This document shows, in pieces, positions 57,427 through 64,000 of a stretch of 64,000 nucleotides of DNA; the stretch's first letter is position 1; the number at the start of each line of letters is the position of its first letter. Under the pieces are notes generated by a model. It was not told the origin of the DNA. It made no database searches and worked only from the letters and a program-made list of their open reading frames with translations. Both the position numbers and the translations under genes were made by a program. Origin of the DNA: Leptospira inadai serovar Lyme str. 10 (GTDB lineage: Bacteria > Spirochaetota > Leptospiria > Leptospirales > Leptospiraceae); assembly GCF_000243675.2 (NCBI RefSeq), contig NZ_AHMM02000015.1, positions 124,001 through 188,000 of the forward strand, written 5' to 3'.

Positions 57427-58977
57427 TTAGGCTTCTTGAGGGACTTCTTCTTGAACGGGCTCTTGGATCGCTGAGGATTTGTATTTCCAAGCCGCTTCCC
57501 GGAAGGATTGGAAGGAAACGAAGAAAAATCCGATTCCATATATCAAAAGGAAACCTACGATATAGGGACGTCCAACGAGGAAGGATAAGGCCACGGAAAA
57601 GAGACAATAAATTCCCAATAAGAATTCCAATACTACGTGGAAATCTAGCGGAACGGTATATTTCAATCGCTCCTTTACCGAGTCGGAATTCTTTTCGATT
57701 CTAAGTTTTGGAGTCCGTTTAAAGGAAGATTGAATTCCAAGAACTGCTTCTAACCAGGCACGAGTATTGACCACTGCGATTCCGGTTCCCACCATCATCA
57801 AAATTGGAAGATAGATTAAACGGCGCTTCCAATCTTTATAAAGGGTTTTTTGAGAGTATGCGTAGAAGAATAGGGGTCCGATTGAACCGACGGAAAGTAC
57901 AGCAGCCGTTCCCGATAGCACTTCCAACGGAAGGTCGTAGAAACTAAACCCTGACCAATATTCCATTAATAATAAAGGAGCGCTAAAAAGGATATTGATG
58001 ATCATTAAAGGGTGAACCGAATAATTAATTAAATGGGTTACCGCTTCCGCCTTGGTTTTCCAAGGAAGATCCGCTTTCCAAATTCTCGGTAAAAGCTTCA
58101 CAGCAGTTTGAATGGAACCTTTGCACCAACGAAACTGCTGGGATTTATAAGCCGACATCATCGCCGGGATCTCCGCAGGACATACAACATCTTTAAAATA
58201 ACGGAATTTCCAACCGCGAAGTTCTGCACGGTAGGAAAGGTCGAAGTCCTCGGTTAGGGTATCGTGTTCCCAACCTCCGGCATCTAGAATGGTTTCTTTT
58301 CTCCAAGTCCCCGCGGTGCCGTTGAAGTTCATCCAAAGTTTGGCCCCATTTCTGGCTACCTGCTCGATCATGAAGTGACCGTCGATACCGAAACTCTGAG
58401 CCTTCGTAAGAATATTATAATCTGCGTTAATATGTCCCCAACGAGACTGGACCATTCCGATCTGCGGATCGTCAAAATAAGCCATGGTCTTGAGCAAGAA
58501 GTCCGGATCCGGGATAAAATCGGCGTCAAAAATCGCGATATAATCACCGGTACTCTCTTTCATTCCCGTATCGAGAGCACCCGCCTTATGCCCCGTACGA
58601 TCCGTTCTATGAAGATGCTTAATATCGAAGCCTTGGGATTTATACTGAGCGACCAGACTTGCGGCTTTTTGGACGGTTTCGTCGGTGGAATCATCCAATA
58701 CTTGGATTTCCAACTTATCCTTAGGATAATTTAAGGCGACTGTAGAATCAATCAGACGATCTACGACGTAGAATTCATTAAAAATAGGAAGCTGAACCGT
58801 AACTTTCGGAAGATTCGGATCGGTAACCGAAAAAGTCCTGCTCGGATCCGTATCGCAATTCGAATTATACTTTTTATAGAGATACACCATGATGTAGGTG
58901 TGAATTCCAAAAAAGAACAAACCTAAGATGTCTAAGGCGTAAATTGTGAGGAAGAGAACGGTTACCGCGGTCAGCAT
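57427..58977 (-). CDS. Cellulose-synthase-like GT2 glycosyltransferase
   Basis: I start at the ATG at 58977; a TTG at 59013 adds 12 residues. The 516-residue protein has N-terminal membrane helices, then a GT-A domain with LPIFNEFYVVDRLIDS, VLDDSTDET, IFDADFIPD, LTEDFDL and QQFRWCKG (the D, DxD, TED, QxxRW set of processive GT2 enzymes). Four or five C-terminal helices follow. It likely makes or exports a beta-linked polysaccharide or glycosylates a lipid. No PilZ domain or BcsB partner is here. Confidence 0.9.
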   Translation of the reverse strand: MLTAVTVLFLTIYALDILGLFFFGIHTYIMVYLYKKYNSNCDTDPSRTFSVTDPNLPKVTVQLPIFNEFYVVDRLIDSTVALNYPKDKLEIQVLDDSTDETVQKAASLVAQYKSQGFDIKHLHRTDRTGHKAGALDTGMKESTGDYIAIFDADFIPDPDFLLKTMAYFDDPQIGMVQSRWGHINADYNILTKAQSFGIDGHFMIEQVARNGAKLWMNFNGTAGTWRKETILDAGGWEHDTLTEDFDLSYRAELRGWKFRYFKDVVCPAEIPAMMSAYKSQQFRWCKGSIQTAVKLLPRIWKADLPWKTKAEAVTHLINYSVHPLMIINILFSAPLLLMEYWSGFSFYDLPLEVLSGTAAVLSVGSIGPLFFYAYSQKTLYKDWKRRLIYLPILMMVGTGIAVVNTRAWLEAVLGIQSSFKRTPKLRIEKNSDSVKERLKYTVPLDFHVVLEFLLGIYCLFSVALSFLVGRPYIVGFLLIYGIGFFFVSFQSFREAAWKYKSSAIQEPVQEEVPQEA

Positions 58978-59083
58978 TTGTGCCAGGTTTTTCTGAAATA
59001 GCCGAAAAGTCAACGGGTTTTGCGGCGCAACATAGAAACGGGAAAAATCAAGAGGACGGAGGACCCGTCCCCTCGGTTAGAAA

Positions 59084-59218
59084 GTGAAAATTCGCAGTGG
59101 AAGTTCCTCAACCAGGGAGGTTGTGGTCCATCCGCTTAAAGTATCGGATTTCAATGAGACGACCTTAGAGGAACTCGAAGATTTTTCTTCCAAAACTGTG
59201 AAAAATACAGAGGACTGA
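59084..59218 (+). CDS. Possible truncated small ORF ended by a repeat
   Basis: A GTG-initiated frame of 44 codons (KIRSGSSSTREVVVHPLKVS, later TLEELEDFSSKTVK) ends with TED-stop encoded by the first bases of repeat copy E. It may be the 5' part of a gene interrupted by the repeat. After copy E a frame reading KILETFPDRDIREIAALRGY is open for a short distance, but it cannot be joined with confidence. Confidence 0.3.
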   Translation: MKIRSGSSSTREVVVHPLKVSDFNETTLEELEDFSSKTVKNTED

Positions 59219-59405
59219 AGACAGACGCGCTCGCTTTCAGAGGACGGAGGTCAGAAAACAGATGCATTCGCTTTGCTCACGCTAGACAGAAGCTGCTACT
59301 AGTTGGAAAGGCCACGCAGGACGGAGGAAAAATCCACTATAACGCAAGAATCTTCCTCTAGAGCATGGAAACTCGGCTCACCAATGTTCAGTCCTCTGTC
59401 CTCTG
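59208..59405 (+). repeat. Dispersed repeat, copy E (long form)
   Basis: About 198 bp. It begins cagaggactgaagacagacg, shares gatgcattcgctttgctcac and the gctagacagaagctgct block with copy A, has the core ccactataacgcaagaatct, and ends agtcctctgtcctctg. A perfect palindrome, GTGGGAGCTCCCAC (59407-59420), abuts its right end. The rest of 59219-59617 holds no gene that I can support; a GC-rich hairpin lies near 59508-59530. Confidence 0.75.
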
Positions 59406-59617
59406 CGTGGGAGCTCCCACAAGTCGCGCTTGCAAAAAAATACTTGAAACTTTTCCGGATCGTGATATTCGCGAGATCGCTGCCCTTCGCGGGTACCACC
59501 GATCCGGCCCCCGCCCACTAGGGTGGGGAGCACTCCGGACAACAAAGCCACACCGCCATTTATCAAACTGCGCTTAAATTACTTGTCCCTTGAATAGATA
59601 CCCCTATTTTAGCCTCG

Positions 59618-60352
59618 ATGCGCTCCGCCATTTTAGGACTTCTCGCTGCCCTCGCTTCTCTATTGCTCGCTATCCTGCTCGAAGAGGCTCATTTTCTTTC
59701 GTTCTTAAAAATTTCGGCGCTGGTGTTGATCTTAGGTGGAACCGCCGGAGCAACATTCGCCAGCTATACTACGGAAGAATTCGCAAATCTGATTTTACAT
59801 TTAAGGGATTCCGTTTTCCCCCGAAAAGATTATTCGCTTACGGATTTATTTTTAGATTTTGCGGAGCGTGCCAGGAAGAACGGTCTCCTCTCTTTAGAAG
59901 ATCGCCTTGCTTCCATTCCTGACGCATTTCTCAGAAAAGGAATTCAACTGATCGTCGACGGAACGGACCCGAGGGCGGTCGAAGAAATTTTATTCGAAGC
60001 TGCCGAAGGACTAGAAGAAAAAGAGACACGCTCGGCGAAAATTTTGGAAACTGCCGGCGGATTTTCTCCCACGATAGGAATCATCGGAACCGTTCTCGGC
60101 CTGGTTAGCGTCCTCGAAAATTTAGGCGCGGGAACCCGAGCTTTAGGAGAGGGAATCGCAACCGCGTTTATCGCGACCTTCTACGGAATCACATTCGCTA
60201 ACTTGGTATACTTTCCGTTAGCGAATCGAATTAAGACCTGGGCACGCTCTCGCAATAATCGAAGACAGGCGATGATTCGCGGAATCATCTCTCTGCAAAC
60301 GGGAGACAATCGGCGGATTTTGGTGGAGAGGATGGCCCCGTTCCTAGATTAG
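59618..60352 (+). CDS. MotA/ExbB-type proton channel protein, solitary
   Basis: A protein of 244 residues with four membrane helices. It has the MotA-type layout: [17 protein letters not shown], a cytoplasmic loop (about 65-145), then [24 protein letters not shown] and [26 protein letters not shown], the conserved TM3-TM4 core. No motB or exbD-like gene adjoins it, as the next gene is on the other strand. It may be a second stator MotA or a PomA/ExbB relative. Confidence 0.82.
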   Translation: MRSAILGLLAALASLLLAILLEEAHFLSFLKISALVLILGGTAGATFASYTTEEFANLILHLRDSVFPRKDYSLTDLFLDFAERARKNGLLSLEDRLASIPDAFLRKGIQLIVDGTDPRAVEEILFEAAEGLEEKETRSAKILETAGGFSPTIGIIGTVLGLVSVLENLGAGTRALGEGIATAFIATFYGITFANLVYFPLANRIKTWARSRNNRRQAMIRGIISLQTGDNRRILVERMAPFLD

Positions 60353-60377
60353 AAATCACGATCTCTACCTGAAATTT

Positions 60378-61850
60378 CTACGTTACCCGGCGCTCGCTCA
60401 TCCGGGAAAGAATTTCGCGAATCTGTTTTTCGGCTCCCGAGGGAGTTAAAACGAGTAAAACATCTCCATCTTCCATTTTCGTTTTTCCTGTAGGGACCAA
60501 ATGGCTATCACCTCTGTAAATCAACGTGATTAGAGAGTTCTCGGGAAAATCCAATTCATAAACGAATTTACCGACGGACGCGGAACCGTAGGGAACGATG
60601 TATTCGAGTAAATGAGTCTCGCTTTGTTCCTTATTTTCGAATTCAAAAGGATAAGAGGCTCGTTGTTCTAGAGGGGCTTGCAATCCAAGAAGACGAACTA
60701 CATACGGGATCGTGGAACCTTGCAACAACAAGGAAGTCAATACGGTAAAGAAGACCAAATGAAAAATCGCTTCCGATTCGGGAAGCTGCTTGGCATAAGG
60801 GAATGTCGCAAGAATAATCGGAGCCGCCCCTCGCAAACCTACCCAAGAAATTAATATCTTTTCCTTCCAATCCACGCCGAATCCGGTCAAAGAAATGAAA
60901 ACGGAAATGGGGCGGGCGATAAGCATTAGAAAAATAGAAAATGCTATACCGATTCCGGCCACGGGCGGAATTCTAGACGGAAAGACCAGAAGCCCCAAAG
61001 TAAGGAACATCACGATTTGCATCAACCACCCGATTCCGTCCATAAACCTCACATTGCTTCGTTTATGAACGAAAGATCTGTTCCCTATGATGATTCCTGC
61101 AATGTAAACTGCAAGGAACGGGTTCCCGCCGATTAACTCGGTGGATGCATAGACGAACAAAACGGACGCGGATAACAGAACCGGATATAAACCCTCGTAA
61201 TCCAGTTTAATCCGATTCATCCCGCGATAAATCCAATATCCTAAAAGCAACCCGAGAAGAATCCCTAAAGTGAATTGCTTAAAAATTTCCCAGACGAGTA
61301 ATTCAAAACCGGGAGCTCCACTCCCGACAAAGCCCAAGATCGTAGTCGTCAAAAGAACCGCGAGAGGATCGTTACTGCCCGATTCCAACTCCAAAAGGGA
61401 GGTTAATCCTTTTCGCATTCCGGTATTGCTCGTGCGAAGTACGTTAAACACGGCGGCAGCGTCCGTAGAAGAGACGACCGCTCCTAAAAGAAAACCGACC
61501 AAAGGTGAAAATCCGAGTACATACACGGAAAATAAACCCACGATAACGCAGGTTAATAGCACACCGATGCTACCGAGAGAAATTCCCATCCAGAGAACCG
61601 GCCTGACCTTGGCCCAATCGGTCTCCAATCCGCCTGAAAATAGTATAAAAGCCAGGGCGATGGAACCGACTTTTCGGGCCAATTCCGCATCCGAAAATGG
61701 AATACCTAACAAACCGTCGGAACCGGCCAACATCCCGATCGACAAAAAGATGAGCAATGCCGGTACTCCGAATTTCGTGGAAACGCGAAGTAAACCGATA
61801 CTGATAATAATCAGACTCGACAATGCAAGTATTGTAAATTCAAACTCCAT
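60378..61850 (-). CDS. K+/H+ (CPA1) antiporter, NhaP2-like
   Basis: A protein of 490 residues. About twelve membrane helices include the ion-binding region SSTDAAAVF and LELESGSNDPLAVLL with the conserved Asn-Asp pair. A C-terminal TrkA-C/RCK_C domain lies at about 395-485 (ELDFPENSLITLIYRGDSHLVPTGKTKMEDGDVLLVL). It exchanges cytoplasmic K+ or Na+ for H+ across the inner membrane. It is convergent with the MotA-like gene, 25 bp apart. Confidence 0.93.
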   Translation of the reverse strand: MEFEFTILALSSLIIISIGLLRVSTKFGVPALLIFLSIGMLAGSDGLLGIPFSDAELARKVGSIALAFILFSGGLETDWAKVRPVLWMGISLGSIGVLLTCVIVGLFSVYVLGFSPLVGFLLGAVVSSTDAAAVFNVLRTSNTGMRKGLTSLLELESGSNDPLAVLLTTTILGFVGSGAPGFELLVWEIFKQFTLGILLGLLLGYWIYRGMNRIKLDYEGLYPVLLSASVLFVYASTELIGGNPFLAVYIAGIIIGNRSFVHKRSNVRFMDGIGWLMQIVMFLTLGLLVFPSRIPPVAGIGIAFSIFLMLIARPISVFISLTGFGVDWKEKILISWVGLRGAAPIILATFPYAKQLPESEAIFHLVFFTVLTSLLLQGSTIPYVVRLLGLQAPLEQRASYPFEFENKEQSETHLLEYIVPYGSASVGKFVYELDFPENSLITLIYRGDSHLVPTGKTKMEDGDVLLVLTPSGAEKQIREILSRMSERRVT

Positions 61851-61989
61851 TCGATTACGAACGATACTTTCTCGGACCTTTCATTTTTTACGAATCGTTT
61901 TTTCTTTTTGGAGAGTCGGAAAAATGAAAATGAGAAATGTTTGGGGCTTTGCGGGAATTCCTTTTCGATGCGTCGAAAAAAGTTCCTAT

Positions 61990-62328
61990 CTATACTGCGT
62001 CGGAGTTAAGTTCCGAAAGAAGGTCTTCCAGCTCCCGATCATCCGTAACTTCAACGAGTCGATCTTCGCCATATTCGTCGGTTTCGATTCTGACTGCGAG
62101 ATAGCCGAAACTTTCCTCGCCTCTGAGAAAGCCCACATCCAAATTTATTAATTCTCGATCTTCCTCGTTGGAAGGGATCAGCAAAAAATATTGAGCTTCG
62201 TCGATCTCCACCACTTCTCCGATCAAAAAAGAATAGGGATTTCCGTCTTCGTCCAGGAGATTTACTATCTCCTCCGCGAATTCTTCGTGCTCTCGTTCCT
62301 CGGAATTTGTATCGTACGACTCAAGCAT
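61990..62328 (-). CDS. DUF1292-like acidic protein
   Basis: A protein of 112 residues, very acidic. EIVNLLDEDGNPYSFLIGEVVEIDEAQYFLLIPSNEED follows the DUF1292/YrzB pattern (LxDEDGxE-F-V----Y--L-P), then an EELL-type acidic tail. The family is cytosolic and of unknown role. A thick purine-rich ribosome binding site (ggagggaaaaaaa) precedes the ATG. Single gene, divergent from the kinase gene. Confidence 0.75.
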   Translation of the reverse strand: MLESYDTNSEEREHEEFAEEIVNLLDEDGNPYSFLIGEVVEIDEAQYFLLIPSNEEDRELINLDVGFLRGEESFGYLAVRIETDEYGEDRLVEVTDDRELEDLLSELNSDAV

Positions 62329-62472
62329 TTTTTTCCCTCCCTACTATAATCGACCAAAATGATTATTCGCAAGAAAAGTTTCCCGACATTCTACGACCTC
62401 GGAAAAGGTAGACAAGATGTAAAAAAGAAAGATATTAGGTGCGGAACCCGTGTGCCGAGGGAACCAGCTGAA

Positions 62473-64000
62473 ATGGACAAAAAGAAAAGTTATTTCCTTT
62501 CGATTCTAGTTGGGTTCCTATTGTGGTTTGCGAATTGTTCTCCACCGGATAATCATGGAATCCAAATGAAAGGCGGTGTCTTAGAGGCTCGCTTCTGGAA
62601 CCCGGAACAAAATACCCTATCCCTCAACGGCGAATGGGAGCTTTATCCTAACGCATTTTTAGTTTCGGAAAAAACCGCGATCCAATCTCCTCCGATTCTC
62701 GTCGACGTGCCGGATACTTGGAATCGTCTCCAAGAAAACGGAAAGGCGATATTTCCGAACGGTAAGGGATACGGGACGTATCGTTTGCGATTAAACCTTC
62801 CGACCCCTCATCCTGGATTCGTAATGCGTATTCCGGATCAAGGAACCGCCTACGTCCTGTATGCCGACGGCAAACCCATCGCCTCGATGGGAAAAATAGG
62901 GAAAAATTACGAAAGCTCGGTCCCGTTTCTTTCCTCTACGATCGTTAATTTGCCCGAGAATACCCGAGAGTTAGCTTTTGAGATTTCGAATTATAGACAT
63001 ATTTACGGCGGGCTTTGGTACCCTCCGCGAATCGGAAAACAGGAAAAGATACTAAACGAAAAATATATCGACCTAGCGTTAGAGATAGCGACTTCTTCCT
63101 CGGTTTTAGTTTTGGTGATCTACCAAATCGTCGCTTATCTTTTAATCCGAAAAGAAAGAGCCCCGCTTCACTTCGCCATTTTTTCCGTAGCCGGTACATT
63201 ACGTTTTTTCCTAACCGGCGATAGGATCTTTAATTCGATTTTCCCCGAAATTCCTTGGGAAATCACCCATCGACTAGAGTATCTTTCCACTTATGCTTTG
63301 GCCTCGGCATTCTTTTCCTATGCCGCTTCTCTCTTCCCTTTGGACTTTCCAAAATGGAGCGAAAAAGCCGCGTTTATATCCCTTTCTTTCTTTGCGATAG
63401 TTACGATTTTCTTTCCGGTGGACTACTACGGGCGATTATTAATCCCCTTCCAAAGTATCGTCGTCATCGGTTCTTGTATCATTCTTTACGGATGTTTCAA
63501 GGCGTTGGTACATAAAAGAGAAGGTGCCCGGCTATTTCTTATCGGAATCCTTACGATCCTTCTGGCATCGACAAACGACATTCTTGCTTCTCATTACCTC
63601 CTTCACACTCAGTATATTTTAGCTCCGGCACTTTTCATTTTCATTTTCCTAAATAGCCTCACTCTCGCGGTTTCATTTTCGAAGACCTTGGAAAAATCGC
63701 AAATCGTCAGCGCGGAACTAAAGTCGACGAATAAGGATTTGAATGATCTTAAAATCCTGCTCGAAAGAAAGGTGGAAACGAGAACCAAGGAACTAATGGA
63801 GGCGAAAAACAGAGCCGAAGGAGAGGCGAAATATCGGTACGATTTTTTAGCTACGATGAGTCACGAAGTTCGGACTCCGTTGAACGGTTTGATGGGGACC
63901 GCCAATCTTCTATCGGAAACTTCTCTAAACGCGGAACAGAAAGAATATCTCGACATTATACAATTATCCGGCGAAAATCTATTACAACTCGTAAATCAGC
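62473..64000 (+). CDS. 7TM-DISM sensor histidine kinase with lipobox (partial at window edge)
   Basis: The frame starts MDKKKSYFLSILVGFLLWFA, then NC, so a lipobox (WFANC, Cys22) replaces a normal signal peptide end, and runs to the window edge (509 codons). A periplasmic jelly-roll-type DISMED domain follows (LNGEWELYPNAFL; YGTYRLRLNLP), then seven membrane helices (about 215-400), a coiled coil (about 400-450), and HisKA with His464 in MSHEVRTPLNG. The HATPase and any receiver domains lie beyond the window. Phospho-signalling from an envelope ligand is inferred. Confidence 0.92.
   Translation, partial: MDKKKSYFLSILVGFLLWFANCSPPDNHGIQMKGGVLEARFWNPEQNTLSLNGEWELYPNAFLVSEKTAIQSPPILVDVPDTWNRLQENGKAIFPNGKGYGTYRLRLNLPTPHPGFVMRIPDQGTAYVLYADGKPIASMGKIGKNYESSVPFLSSTIVNLPENTRELAFEISNYRHIYGGLWYPPRIGKQEKILNEKYIDLALEIATSSSVLVLVIYQIVAYLLIRKERAPLHFAIFSVAGTLRFFLTGDRIFNSIFPEIPWEITHRLEYLSTYALASAFFSYAASLFPLDFPKWSEKAAFISLSFFAIVTIFFPVDYYGRLLIPFQSIVVIGSCIILYGCFKALVHKREGARLFLIGILTILLASTNDILASHYLLHTQYILAPALFIFIFLNSLTLAVSFSKTLEKSQIVSAELKSTNKDLNDLKILLERKVETRTKELMEAKNRAEGEAKYRYDFLATMSHEVRTPLNGLMGTANLLSETSLNAEQKEYLDIIQLSGENLLQLVNQ

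Overview
The window is a chromosomal segment that reads as Leptospira (Spirochaetota, Leptospiraceae). Grounds: the order tRNA-Thr, tRNA-Trp, secE, nusG, rplKAJL, rpoB, rpoC, rpsL, rpsG; an RpoB rifampicin pocket with the spirochaete-type Asn at the E. coli Ser531 position; many short lipoproteins with loose spirochaetal lipoboxes; 7TM-DISM signalling proteins; and frequent TTG starts. The base composition looks richer in GC than L. interrogans, which would suit the former intermediate (P2) clade, but that placement is inference.

Layout. 1-3.1 kb: small accessory genes (membrane protein, VOC protein, AraC regulator, TMEM175-like channel, DUF1761). 3.1-13 kb: a 7TM-DISM nucleotide cyclase with an SDR, then a probable lipid/sterol-type cluster (alpha/beta hydrolase with a Cys nucleophile, cholesterol-oxidase-like GMC enzyme, metallophosphoesterase, fatty acid hydroxylase/sterol desaturase). 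13.2-15.5 kb: a structurally complete IS66 element ending 29 bp from the terminator of the ribosomal operon. 15.6-27.8 kb: the secE-to-rpsG transcription/translation operon on the minus strand, led by two tRNAs. 27.8-30 kb: a repeat-rich island with two tandem HigBA-type toxin-antitoxin pairs, flanked by two nearly identical repeat copies. 30-40 kb: lipoproteins, DUF1003, a DUF6946-like protein, twin XRE regulators, an isonitrile hydratase-like protein, a HAD hydrolase, a serine hydrolase and CutA. 40-51 kb: housekeeping genes (rhomboid, uvrB, trmL, S1-domain protein, aroE, folC) with two HATPase proteins and a GT2 enzyme. 51.2-57.3 kb: a tightly overlapping minus-strand operon joining a Zn-ribbon-like protein, degenerate RnfC/RnfD-like proteins, a PTS EIIA, two orphan Dpp-type permeases and a PEGA protein. 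57.4-64 kb: cellulose-synthase-like GT2, solitary MotA-like protein, NhaP2 antiporter, DUF1292 protein, and the start of a lipoprotein-type 7TM-DISM histidine kinase cut by the window edge.

The most unusual material is (i) a dispersed family of 130-200 bp repeats, five copies in one orientation, with CAGAGGACAGA-type ends that supply stop codons to two neighbouring ORFs; (ii) the repeat-flanked double HigBA locus, whose toxin start codons fall almost on the predicted transcription starts; (iii) the RnfCD-like operon lacking visible flavin motifs; and (iv) paired XRE genes with identical promoter spacing and TTG starts.
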